This document shows positions 50,730 through 59,261 of a DNA stretch of 64,000 nucleotides, piece after piece. Origin of the DNA: Chitinophaga fulva (GTDB taxonomy: Bacteria; Bacteroidota; Bacteroidia; Chitinophagales; Chitinophagaceae); contig NZ_JABBGC010000001.1 of NCBI RefSeq assembly GCF_012927205.1, forward strand, positions 496,001-560,000, written 5' to 3'. The notes beneath the pieces were generated by a model. It saw nothing but the letters and a program-made list of their open reading frames with translations. It did no database searches and was not told the DNA's origin. Each line of letters opens with the position of its first letter. The stretch's first letter is position 1. Position numbers and translations under genes: made by a program.

Positions 50730-52106
50730 ATGAGTAAAATAAGAACCGCTTTTTTTTGCCAGCAATGTGGATACGAATCTGCAAAATGGAATGGTAAATG
50801 TCCCAGTTGCGGACAATGGAACACCTTCGTGGAAGAAAGAGTACAGAAAGATATTCCCGGCAAACAACACGACTGGAAAAACAATGATACGGGCAATGCC
50901 CGCCCACAGAAAATCATTAACCTGGCTGAAGTAGTCACGAATGAAGAGAAACGCCTGCTGACACCAGACAATGAACTGAATCGTGTGCTCGGAGGTGGTA
51001 TAGTGGCCGGCTCACTGGTACTGGTAGGTGGAGAGCCCGGCATCGGAAAATCCACACTCTTCCTGCAAAACGCACTGCAACTGAAGCAGATAAAAACACT
51101 TTACATCAGCGGAGAAGAAAGTGAACAACAGATAAAAATGCGGGCCGATCGCATCAAAAGCACCAACGATCAATTCTATCTCCTCACGGAAACATCTACA
51201 CAAACCATCTTCTCTGAAATAAAAAAACTACAGCCACAACTCGTGATCGTAGATTCTATTCAGACACTTCACACGCCACTGATAGAATCTGCACCAGGCA
51301 GTGTTTCACAGATCAGGGAAACGACCGCGGAATTACAACGCTTTGCCAAAGAAAGCAATACACCTGTTTTCCTGATCGGCCATATCACCAAAGACGGCTC
51401 CATCGCCGGCCCTAAAGTACTGGAACATATGGTGGACACCGTACTTCAGTTTGAAGGCGATCAACACTATGCTTATCGCATATTGCGTACGATTAAAAAC
51501 AGGTTTGGCTCCACTGCTGAACTGGGCATTTATGAGATGACCGGCACTGGTCTCCGGCAGGTGACCAACCCTTCCGAGATACTGATCTCCCAACGTGATG
51601 ACCTCTTGAGCGGTGTCGCTATCAGTGCCACCATGGAAGGTCTCCGGCCGCTGCTGGTGGAAGTGCAGGCGCTCGTTACCCAGTCTGTATATGGTACTCC
51701 ACAGCGTACAGCTACCGGCTTTGACCTGCGCAGGTTGCAACTGCTGCTGGCAGTATTGGAGAAACGCGGCGGCTTCCATTTCGGCGTTAAAGATGTTTTC
51801 CTCAACATCGCTGGCGGTATCCGCGTGGAAGATCCGGCCATCGACCTGGCAGTGCTTTGTGCGTTGCTTTCTTCCTATGAAGACAATGCTATCGCCAACA
51901 AAATTTGTTTCGCAGGAGAAGTAGGCCTGAGCGGGGAAATCAGGGCTGTCAACCGTATCGAACAACGTATCGCGGAAGCAGAAAAACTCGGTTTTCATAA
52001 AATATTCATCTCCCGTTATAACAAAAAAGGAATAGATCTCAGTAAATTCAATATAGAAGTAGTGCCGGTAGGAAGAGTGGAAGAAGTATATCAACAATTA
52101 TTCTGA
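50730..52106 (+). CDS. radA: DNA repair protein RadA
   Basis: A 458-residue RecA-like helicase/branch-migration factor, standard length. N-terminal C4 zinc finger (FCQQCGYESAKWNGKCPSCGQW, first 30 residues), Walker A GGEPGIGKSTLFLQ near 99-112, Walker B LVIVDSIQT near 170, the RadA signature KNRFGSTAELGIYEM near 254-268, and a C-terminal Lon-protease-like domain with RIEDPA-like wording RVEDPAIDLAVLCAL near 370-384. It assists homologous recombination. The frame extends upstream to 50613, but that part is not RadA-like, so the ATG at 50730 is chosen. comF follows after 19 nt. Confidence 0.97.
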   Translation: MSKIRTAFFCQQCGYESAKWNGKCPSCGQWNTFVEERVQKDIPGKQHDWKNNDTGNARPQKIINLAEVVTNEEKRLLTPDNELNRVLGGGIVAGSLVLVGGEPGIGKSTLFLQNALQLKQIKTLYISGEESEQQIKMRADRIKSTNDQFYLLTETSTQTIFSEIKKLQPQLVIVDSIQTLHTPLIESAPGSVSQIRETTAELQRFAKESNTPVFLIGHITKDGSIAGPKVLEHMVDTVLQFEGDQHYAYRILRTIKNRFGSTAELGIYEMTGTGLRQVTNPSEILISQRDDLLSGVAISATMEGLRPLLVEVQALVTQSVYGTPQRTATGFDLRRLQLLLAVLEKRGGFHFGVKDVFLNIAGGIRVEDPAIDLAVLCALLSSYEDNAIANKICFAGEVGLSGEIRAVNRIEQRIAEAEKLGFHKIFISRYNKKGIDLSKFNIEVVPVGRVEEVYQQLF

Positions 52107-52125
52107 CACCTTTTATATTAACCCA

Positions 52126-52815
52126 ATGTTTACCCGTTTGTTATCCCCATTGATCCACTTGTTTTATCCGCATTGTTGTGAAATCTGCGGGCAGGAACTG
52201 CCCTCGGCAAATGAGCTGTTGTGCCTGCACTGCCAGGACAGCCTGCCGGTAACAGGTTTTCATCATTATGCCGGGAATCCGGTAGCGCATATCTTCCGCG
52301 GGCGCATGCCTGTTGCCGATGCAACAGCTGTTTATTATTATAGTCAGGCCTCAGGGCTACAACGACTCGTGCATCAGTTTAAATATCATCAAAGGAAAGA
52401 CATTGTCAGTTGGCTGGGGAAGCAAGCTGGTTATGTGTTACGGTCCGGTGGATGGGGTGCCGCGGTGGACTGCCTGGTACCGGTGCCATTGTTTCCCCGT
52501 AAGGAAAAAGAGCGTGGGTATAACCAGGCAGCGCTGCTGGCCGAGGCTATCGGCGCAGTGATGGGCAAACCCATGCTTACACAAGCGCTGCAACGGGTGC
52601 AGTATACGGGGACCCAAACCCGGAAAAGCCGTATCAGCCGATGGGAAAATGTGAAGACCGTATTTAAAGCAAACCCAGCATTACTAACGGGCAGGCATGT
52701 ACTCCTGATAGATGACGTGATTACTACCGGCGCTACCACAGAGGCTGCCGGACAGGCCCTACTGGAGGCCGGCGCCACGGTAAGTGTTTGTTGTCTCGCC
52801 TGGGCTTCGGGCTAA
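52126..52815 (+). CDS. comF: ComF family phosphoribosyltransferase-like protein
   Basis: A 229-residue protein. An N-terminal zinc-ribbon-like part has CCEICGQELPSANELLCLHCQ (Cys pairs at about 17-20 and 33-36). A PRPP-binding type I phosphoribosyltransferase fold follows, with the PRTase loop VLLIDDVITTGATTEAAGQAL at about residues 191-211, and PVPLFPRKEKERGYNQA near 122-138. ComF/GntX proteins act in DNA uptake or use of extracellular DNA; the enzymatic reaction is not settled. It follows radA after 19 nt in the same direction, a common Bacteroidota order. Confidence 0.92.
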   Translation: MFTRLLSPLIHLFYPHCCEICGQELPSANELLCLHCQDSLPVTGFHHYAGNPVAHIFRGRMPVADATAVYYYSQASGLQRLVHQFKYHQRKDIVSWLGKQAGYVLRSGGWGAAVDCLVPVPLFPRKEKERGYNQAALLAEAIGAVMGKPMLTQALQRVQYTGTQTRKSRISRWENVKTVFKANPALLTGRHVLLIDDVITTGATTEAAGQALLEAGATVSVCCLAWASG

Positions 52816-52921
52816 CAAAAAGTTAATTCTTTTTCTTCTCCGGGATGTGTATCTTTACACCGTATAGCCCGCTGCAGGCTGGCTAATTAACCACCGATCA
52901 ATCCCTCTAAAAATATTCTTT

Positions 52922-53443
52922 ATGTTGAGACTGGCCATACTTTCGGTCCTTCTGTTATTTGTAGGTCCGCGCATCTATGACTTCAAGGTAGATGCAGTAG
53001 ACGGGGGCAAAATTGAGTTCTCCCGTTACAAGGGTAAAAAAATAATGATTGTCAACACTGCTTCTCTCTGTGGCAATACCCCACAATACGCAGGTTTGGA
53101 GAAAATATATCAGAAGTACCAGGATAAACTCGTCATCGTAGGTTTCCCGGCGAATAACTTCGGCTCACAGGAGCCTGGCTCTAATGCAGAAATCAAAAGC
53201 TTCTGCACTAAACAATATGCTGTTACCTTTCCCATGGCGGCCAAAATATCAGTAAAGGGGGATGACATCCACCCACTGTACAAATGGCTGCTGGAAGAAA
53301 GTAAAGCCAAACACCTGGAACCGGCAGACGTTAAGTGGAATTTCCAGAAATATTTACTGGATGAAAAAGGGAATCTCATTGCTGTGTTTTCACCCAAAAC
53401 ACAACCGGATGCGCCAGAGGTAATTGCTGCTATTGAAAAGTAG
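52922..53443 (+). CDS. Glutathione peroxidase family protein
   Basis: A 173-residue thiol peroxidase. The active-site motif NTASLCGNTPQYAGLEKIY puts the peroxidatic Cys at residue 50, FPANNFGSQEPG holds the conserved Gln near residue 83, and VKWNFQKYLLDEKG near 141-154 holds the Trp-Asn. The resolving Cys typical of thioredoxin-dependent types is in FCTKQYAVTFPM. A hydrophobic start (residues 1-15) suggests export or membrane anchoring. Most bacterial members use thioredoxin rather than glutathione. It removes hydroperoxides. Confidence 0.93.
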   Translation: MLRLAILSVLLLFVGPRIYDFKVDAVDGGKIEFSRYKGKKIMIVNTASLCGNTPQYAGLEKIYQKYQDKLVIVGFPANNFGSQEPGSNAEIKSFCTKQYAVTFPMAAKISVKGDDIHPLYKWLLEESKAKHLEPADVKWNFQKYLLDEKGNLIAVFSPKTQPDAPEVIAAIEK

Positions 53444-53555
53444 TATTGCTTCCACTCCTTTTGCCAACTTAGTGTAATAAAATGCCGCACGTTTGCGTAT
53501 ATACCTATACGTTAGCGTGCCTGAGATCATTACAACAAGTGGATACACAATATAG

Positions 53556-54101
53556 ATGAAACACCATTCCGAACACCGTAGAAAAACCGTGGTCCCGGTT
53601 TTAGCGGCTATCATGTTATGTATAGCAGCCTGCCAACAAAACATCGATACGCCAATTTTATCATGCCCCGAAATGACGATGACAGGCACCGTTCAGAACA
53701 CCACTCGTTCCCTGAACCTCTCCACCAGCACCTTGTTCCGGCAGCAACTGGACAGTGGAGGCGTCAAGTTCCTGAGCATGGAGGCTGTCAGTGACAGCTT
53801 CAAATTAGTATTAAACCTGATGGATGGCACTTATTCGGACCCTGCTATCAGTAATGACAGCCTCAAACTGAAAACATATGTATACTCCAAATCCCGCCGG
53901 TTGCAGGGTGGGCTTGTAGTTGCCGCCATGAACAATGAGGGAGTCTTTACCTATCTGAACACCGACACCTCCGCCATCACGCTTACCTTTATCAATACCA
54001 AGCTAAAGAAAGTAAGCGGCACCTTCTATTTCGAAGCAGAGGGCCACAAGGTTACCGGTTCCGGCACGTTCCGGAATGCTTGTTATGTGACGTTACCCTA
54101 A
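53556..54101 (+). CDS. Hypothetical lipoprotein
   Basis: A 181-residue lipoprotein. The leader KTVVPVLAAIMLCIAAC ends with lipid Cys near residue 26. The mature part is beta-rich, with a Ser/Thr-rich section (TRSLNLSTSTLFRQQLDSGG) and the ending TGSGTFRNACYVTLP, which resembles the C-terminal strand of small Bacteroidota lipoproteins of the DUF6252 kind (a beta-sandwich with TGTF and NP/TFINTKLKKVSGTFYFEA). No function is known. It ends 34 nt before holB. Confidence 0.75.
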   Translation: MKHHSEHRRKTVVPVLAAIMLCIAACQQNIDTPILSCPEMTMTGTVQNTTRSLNLSTSTLFRQQLDSGGVKFLSMEAVSDSFKLVLNLMDGTYSDPAISNDSLKLKTYVYSKSRRLQGGLVVAAMNNEGVFTYLNTDTSAITLTFINTKLKKVSGTFYFEAEGHKVTGSGTFRNACYVTLP

Positions 54102-54135
54102 GTGAGGATTAACCCCTTTTCAGTATCTTGCGCCC

Positions 54136-55275
54136 ATGCTTTTTTCGGAGATCATAGGACAAGCAGCGGCACAACAGCAGCTGATACAATCGATACAACA
54201 GAACCGCCTCAGTCATGCGATGATATTACTGGCTCCGGAAGGGGCCGGCGGGTTACCGCTGGGACTGGCTTTCACCCAATACCTGGTATGTGAGAACAAA
54301 CAGGCACATGATGCCTGCGGCCGGTGTCCATCCTGTCTGAAGGCGGCGCAGCATATCCATCCTGATATTCATTACTCCTACCCGGTGATACCCCGAAAAC
54401 CCGGCGACAAGCCGGTAAGTACGGACTATATCTCCGAATGGCGGGAGTTTGTGACCACCAATCCGTATGGCAATGCCTACGACTGGCTGCAGTTTATCGG
54501 GGCCGAAAACAAGCAGGGCAATATTACCGCAAATGAGTGTTCGGATATTATCCGCAAACTGAACCTGAAAAGTTTTGAAAGTGGTTATAAGATTCTGTTG
54601 ATGTGGATGCCGGAGTACCTGGGCAACGAAGGTAACCGGTTGTTGAAGTTGATAGAGGAACCTCCGGCCAATACCTTGTTCATCCTGATTGCAGAAAATC
54701 AGGAGCAGATCCTGGCCACGATCCTGTCACGTACCCATCTGATAAAAATAAACCCGCTCACCCGGGAAAACATGGAAAAGGCCCTTACTGAGAGGGCCAA
54801 AGTACCGGCTGCCAAGGCCCGGCAGATTGCCACCATCGCGGCGGGCAACTATCGGGAGGCTATCTTTTTGCTCCAGAATTCCGATGACGACTACCATGAG
54901 CTGCTGCGTAACTGGCTCAATTACCTGTTCACCGGCAACCGCGTAGCGCTGCAGGAATGGATAGAAGGCATTTCCAGCGCCAAAACCGGCCGTGAAAACC
55001 AGAAGCAGTTCCTCCGGTATTTCATCAACCTGCTGGAGCATACGGTGCGCCTTCAGTATATCGACAAGGCTCAGCTGGCCTTTTCAGACGAGGAAGTAGA
55101 TTTCGCCACCAAGCTGGCAAAACTGGCCAACCTGGAACAAACCAGGCAGATTGCTGATGTACTCGATAACGCGTATTATCATATTGAGCGCAATGCTAAT
55201 GCAAAAATGTTATTTCATGCATTGTCTATCAAGCTACAATATATATTTAAAAAGAAACCTTTACCCGTTCTGTAA
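54136..55275 (+). CDS. holB: DNA polymerase III clamp loader subunit delta'
   Basis: A 379-residue AAA+ clamp-loader subunit. The N-terminal FSEIIGQAAAQQQLIQSIQQNRLSHAMIL is the DnaX/HolB opening, CGRCPSCLKAAQHIHPDIHY (about 62-81) is the C4 zinc module, and KLIEEPPANTLFILIAENQEQILATILSRT near 173-202 is the sensor/SRC-like region. The Walker A equivalent APEGAGGLPLG lacks the lysine, as expected for delta', which does not hydrolyse ATP. It helps open the sliding clamp during replication. A RicT/PSP1 gene follows after 147 nt. Confidence 0.92.
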   Translation: MLFSEIIGQAAAQQQLIQSIQQNRLSHAMILLAPEGAGGLPLGLAFTQYLVCENKQAHDACGRCPSCLKAAQHIHPDIHYSYPVIPRKPGDKPVSTDYISEWREFVTTNPYGNAYDWLQFIGAENKQGNITANECSDIIRKLNLKSFESGYKILLMWMPEYLGNEGNRLLKLIEEPPANTLFILIAENQEQILATILSRTHLIKINPLTRENMEKALTERAKVPAAKARQIATIAAGNYREAIFLLQNSDDDYHELLRNWLNYLFTGNRVALQEWIEGISSAKTGRENQKQFLRYFINLLEHTVRLQYIDKAQLAFSDEEVDFATKLAKLANLEQTRQIADVLDNAYYHIERNANAKMLFHALSIKLQYIFKKKPLPVL

Positions 55276-55422
55276 TAACCGGAAAGCCGCTCCCCTCTTG
55301 TCATGGCATTTCCTTACCTTTGTCATGCCCCGTCCTTTTTGTTTTTCTGAAGGGAAAAACGTACTTTAAAGGATTGGAGTAACCTGAAATGCTTATTTAT
55401 AAAATTTAAACTATTTACTAAT

Positions 55423-56919
55423 ATGGCTTGTGCCGGATGTGGTACGGGTGTGGAAGGTAAGCCGTCAGGATGTAAGAGTAATGGAGGATGCAGTACGGGA
55501 GGTTGTAACCGACTGAATGTATTTGACTGGCTGTCCAATATTCCGCTTGGCGATAGCTTAGCACCATTCGATATTATAGAAGTTAGTTTCAACAATGGAA
55601 GCCGTAAGGACTTCTTCCGCAATGTTACCAGGCAGCTCCTTGACAAAGGAGAGATGGTAACTGTAGAAGGTGTCAGCGGTTTCGATGTTGGTACAGTGAG
55701 CCTCACGGGCGAACTGGTAAAACTTCAAATGAAGAAAAGACGTGCTGAAGACACCCCCGAGATCAAAAAAGTATTACGTCGTTCCAGTAACGACGACCTG
55801 CAAAGGATGGCCGATAACAAGGCCCGCGAAAAAGATGCCCTGATAAAATCACGGGCTATCGCCCGTAACCTGGGCCTCGAAATGAAACTGGCTGAAGTAG
55901 AAATACAGGCCGATGGCCGTAAAGCCACTTTCTTCTATACCGCAGATGACCGTGTCGATTTCCGTGAACTGATCAAGGTATACGCCTCTGAGTTCCGCGC
56001 CAAGGTGGAAATGCGCCAGATAGGCGCCCGCCAGGAAGCCGGGAAAGTAGGCGGTATCGGTAGTTGCGGACGCGAGCTCTGCTGCTCCACCTGGTTGTCT
56101 GACTTCAAAAGCGTCAACACCACTGCTGCCCGGTATCAGAACCTGTCTATCAATCAGGCTAAACTGTCCGGACAATGCGGCCGCCTGAAATGCTGCCTCA
56201 ACTACGAGCTGGACACTTACCTCGACGCACTGAAGGAATTCCCCGAAGATGCTGATACCATCGAAACTGCAGGCGGCGTTGCCAATCTGCAGAAAAGGGA
56301 CATCTTCAAAAGCCTCATGTGGTATTCCTACGAAGGCAGCAACAAACAATACCCGCTCACGATCACAAGGGTAAAAGAAATCCGTCAGCTTAACCGTCAG
56401 GGTGTGAAACCTGAAGAGCTGAAAGCGGTGGAAGTGGTGACTGCCAAACCAAAAGAAACCGACCTCGGTTTCGCTGACGTGGTAGGTCAGATCAGCCTCA
56501 AATCGCTGGAAAAAACGGTCCAGAAACGTAAGCAAAAGGATAAAGACCGTCAGAAACAGCAGAAAGCTGGTGAACAACAGCAGAAGCAGGGCGGACAACC
56601 TAAAAACGAGCCGAAACAGGAACAAAAATCTGCCCAACAGCGCCATGAACGCCACGAACGCCATCATCCTGACCGTAAGAACAAACAGGAAACACGCGGC
56701 AGCGGTGGTAATCAACAACGCCAGGGACAAGGCCAGCAGCAGGGCGGACAACCCAGACAAGGCCGGGAACAACAACCACGGCAGGAACAGGGACAGGGGC
56801 AACAAAAGCCGCCCCAAAACCAGGGAAACCAACAGGGACAAGGCGGACAACCGAAACAGGACCGTCGCCCCCCAAGGCATAAACCCAGGCCGAAACCGGA
56901 TAATAACAACAAAGGATAA
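55423..56919 (+). CDS. RicT/PSP1-domain protein with Cys-rich start and Gln/Arg/Gly-rich tail
   Basis: A 498-residue protein. The N-terminus has five cysteines in 28 residues (ACAGCGTG... GCKSNGGCSTGGC). The PSP1/RicT core (about 40-330) carries the conserved Cys patterns SCGRELCCSTW and QCGRLKCCLNYELDTY, which bind iron-sulfur clusters in RicT of Bacillus. From about residue 365 a charged and then low-complexity tail of Gln, Gly, Arg, Lys and Asn runs to the end, about 130 residues. In Bacillus RicT helps RNA maturation by RNase Y; here a similar role is inferred. It follows holB as in many Bacteroidota. The gldH gene often found next is absent. Confidence 0.88.
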   Translation: MACAGCGTGVEGKPSGCKSNGGCSTGGCNRLNVFDWLSNIPLGDSLAPFDIIEVSFNNGSRKDFFRNVTRQLLDKGEMVTVEGVSGFDVGTVSLTGELVKLQMKKRRAEDTPEIKKVLRRSSNDDLQRMADNKAREKDALIKSRAIARNLGLEMKLAEVEIQADGRKATFFYTADDRVDFRELIKVYASEFRAKVEMRQIGARQEAGKVGGIGSCGRELCCSTWLSDFKSVNTTAARYQNLSINQAKLSGQCGRLKCCLNYELDTYLDALKEFPEDADTIETAGGVANLQKRDIFKSLMWYSYEGSNKQYPLTITRVKEIRQLNRQGVKPEELKAVEVVTAKPKETDLGFADVVGQISLKSLEKTVQKRKQKDKDRQKQQKAGEQQQKQGGQPKNEPKQEQKSAQQRHERHERHHPDRKNKQETRGSGGNQQRQGQGQQQGGQPRQGREQQPRQEQGQGQQKPPQNQGNQQGQGGQPKQDRRPPRHKPRPKPDNNNKG

Positions 56920-56923
56920 AACG

Positions 56924-56953
56924 AAAAAGACAACCATAATGGTTGTCTTTTTT
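56924..56953 (+). terminator. Terminator after the RicT gene
   Basis: AAAAAGACAACCAT (56924-56937) and ATGGTTGTCTTTTT (56939-56952) are complementary; the closed hairpin has a small AT loop and a T-run. It is 5 nt after the stop codon. Confidence 0.93.
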
Positions 56954-57105
56954 GCTTAATTAAGTAGATATATAAAACTAAAAGGCCGCCCAGATGAGGC
57001 AGCCTTTGTTAACAATTGGTTTTTGCTTATGAGAAAAACTTAATAAATACTTTGATTATCTCTCCTCACCAATTCAACAACACGGCTACCTGTGGCCTAC
57101 TTCGC

Positions 57106-58158
57106 TTACGACTCGTTTTCAAACATCAGCTTATAGTAGTGCAGGTTTGTGGCTTCATCATATCCACGCTCAATCATCTCGCGGTTACCATGAATATACA
57201 CATGGAAATTGCGGTCCAGTTTCAGTATGCTCTTAAAAACCTTTTGTTGTTTTTTTACTGCCGGGGCCGAAATGTCAAATTCATCAGGGATCTCCTGTTG
57301 ATAAGTTTGCTGGTACTCATTCCTGAATTCCTTAAAAGATGCAATCGCGTCCGGATGGCCTAATACCTCCTGTGCAAAATCTTCCAGCTGAAACTGTTCT
57401 TTCTCCTTAAAATATGCAGCTGATTTATTTAATAAATCTACCTGATCTACACGGTCCATCTCATATTCGGTTGGCAGCTTGTTGTGAATAAACTGTTTAC
57501 ACATATTCACAGCAGTTTCTGTCTGATGGTAGCTGTCTTCACGGCGCTGCACCTGTAAAAACGCGTCTTTCCAATAAACTGCTTCTGTTTGTTTGCTTAT
57601 ACTGTCAACTATACTGACCTTAAAGCCATTATCCTCTTCTGTATTAAAGATCAGACAACCTTTGTCAAGTTTATTTATATTGATACCATCTTCATAGTCC
57701 ACCTGATAGTTCTCATCAGACAAAAACACTTTCAGATAGGTATCCCGGTTTTCCGATTTAAATATGCCTATGGCCGCAACTTCTTCACCATCCACCTGAC
57801 ATTTGCTAAAGTACGCTATATAAAGCTCTCCCCCTTTCACTTTGGGATGGGTGGAATGTTTATATAGATGTTTGGCTATATTAACAGATTGCTCTTGAAA
57901 TTCATTCTCGTCAGTAAATATACGGCGACAATATTGAAATATTTCATTCAATTGTAAATCTGCCTCATGATAAAAGCGAAAAAATTCCGCTGAATTCGCA
58001 AACGGCTGTATAAAATAGGTGCACAGCAGCTGGGCAATCGTCTCATCTTCCAGCTTCAACGGCGCTTTTGAAAAAAGAAGCGGCTCCTCATTAGCTGAAT
58101 TGCCTACCTTATGAATCGTAAGCTGAGCAAGGTCTTTGAATTCCGAAACATGAATCAT
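57106..58158 (-). CDS. Nucleoid-associated protein, YejK/NdpA family
   Basis: A 350-residue cytoplasmic protein matching the 37-kDa nucleoid-associated family (PF04245). The opening VSEFKDLAQLTIHKVGNSANEEPLLFS and later ELYIAYFSKCQVDGEEVAAIGIFKSENRDTYLKV (about 112-145), then DKGCLIFNTEEDNGFKV and YWKDAFLQVQRREDSYHQT, are characteristic. E. coli YejK binds topoisomerase IV and the nucleoid. No helix-turn-helix is present. The gene stands alone on the minus strand, facing the RicT terminator. Confidence 0.88.
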   Translation of the reverse strand: MIHVSEFKDLAQLTIHKVGNSANEEPLLFSKAPLKLEDETIAQLLCTYFIQPFANSAEFFRFYHEADLQLNEIFQYCRRIFTDENEFQEQSVNIAKHLYKHSTHPKVKGGELYIAYFSKCQVDGEEVAAIGIFKSENRDTYLKVFLSDENYQVDYEDGININKLDKGCLIFNTEEDNGFKVSIVDSISKQTEAVYWKDAFLQVQRREDSYHQTETAVNMCKQFIHNKLPTEYEMDRVDQVDLLNKSAAYFKEKEQFQLEDFAQEVLGHPDAIASFKEFRNEYQQTYQQEIPDEFDISAPAVKKQQKVFKSILKLDRNFHVYIHGNREMIERGYDEATNLHYYKLMFENES

Positions 58159-58296
58159 GGGCGCAAAATTAAGAAATAAGTTGACAGTCCCGTTCGTTGG
58201 CCCGCCTACCCCCGATTCCCCCCTCTCCTTCCCTATATACCTTCGTTAAAAAATCGGTAATTCTTGAGTAACTTAACCCTCCAAATATTCTAGCTC

Positions 58297-59190
58297 ATGA
58301 AAAGACACCTCTCTCTGATGGCGCTGATGGCCTGCCATGGCCTTTCCACGTTAGCCCAACATGCAGACCGCCCACTCTACCAGGCCCGGGACCTTACCGC
58401 CGAAAACATGTTCTCTGTTAACATCGAAGGGCCCAACTTCGATAAAGCCGGTAATTTCTATGTGGTCAACTTCCAAAGGGACGGCACTGTAGGCAAGATC
58501 AACACCAAAACAGGCGCAGGGGAAATATTTGTGAGCCTCCCCGACAGCAGCGTAGGCAATAGTGTCAATTTCAACAGCAAAGGAGATATGTTTCTCCCCG
58601 ACTTCAAAGGACACAACGTGCTACGGATAGACATGAAAACCCGTAAAATCAGTGCATACGTGCATTCCAGCCAGTTCAACCAGCCCAATGACCTCTGCAT
58701 CAATAAAAAAGATCAGATCTTCGCTTCAGATCCTGCCTGGGCCTCTAATGGCGGCCAGATCTGGCGCATAGACCCTAACCGTAAAGCAGTACTGCTGGAA
58801 ACGGGCATGGGCACCACGAATGGCATTGAACTGAGCCCGGATGAAAAAACACTTTACGTCAACGAAAGTATACAGCGCAAAGTCTGGAAATATGATGTGG
58901 ACAAAAACGGCAACGTCTCCAACAAAACACTTTTCACCTCTTTCCCTGACTTCGGCCTTGATGGCATGAAATGCGACAAAGCCGGCAACCTGTACATTGC
59001 CCGCTGGGGCAAAGGCGTGATCGCCATATTCACTCCCAAAGGTGAACTTATCCGCGAAGTTCCCCTCAAAGGCAAAAACTGCAGCAACCTTATCTTTGGC
59101 GATAAAGACGGTAAAACAGTATATGTTACCCTTCAGGACCGCAAGTGCGTGGAGACTTTCCGCACAAATATTCCCGGGAAACGTTATTAA
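58297..59190 (+). CDS. SMP-30/gluconolactonase family protein, exported
   Basis: A 297-residue six-bladed beta-propeller hydrolase of the SMP-30/LRE family, with signal peptide KRHLSLMALMACHGLSTLAQ. Blade motifs GPNFDKAGNFYVVNFQRDGTVGKI, FNSKGDMFLPDFKGHNVLRID, QPNDLCINKKDQIFASDP and GMGTTNGIELSPDEKTLYVNES supply the metal-binding Glu, Asn and Asp expected (the GxxFDxxGNLY and NGLxxSPDxxTLYVxES patterns). Family members hydrolyse sugar lactones or similar esters. It is convergent with the PUL glycoside hydrolase gene across a perfect terminator and may act on its sugar product, which is inference. Confidence 0.9.
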   Translation: MKRHLSLMALMACHGLSTLAQHADRPLYQARDLTAENMFSVNIEGPNFDKAGNFYVVNFQRDGTVGKINTKTGAGEIFVSLPDSSVGNSVNFNSKGDMFLPDFKGHNVLRIDMKTRKISAYVHSSQFNQPNDLCINKKDQIFASDPAWASNGGQIWRIDPNRKAVLLETGMGTTNGIELSPDEKTLYVNESIQRKVWKYDVDKNGNVSNKTLFTSFPDFGLDGMKCDKAGNLYIARWGKGVIAIFTPKGELIREVPLKGKNCSNLIFGDKDGKTVYVTLQDRKCVETFRTNIPGKRY

Positions 59191-59198
59191 TATCAACA

Positions 59199-59248
59199 AT
59201 CAAAAGGACAGGCCCATTGACATTCGTCAATGGGCCTGTCCTTTTGAT
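59199..59248. terminator. Perfect 23-bp inverted repeat, bidirectional terminator
   Basis: Arms 59199-59221 and 59226-59248 are exactly complementary around ATTC. It lies 8 nt after the SMP-30 stop and 13 nt from the stop of the convergent hydrolase gene; each strand ends with TTTTGAT-type tails. Confidence 0.88.
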
Positions 59249-59261
59249 AACATATGCTTGT

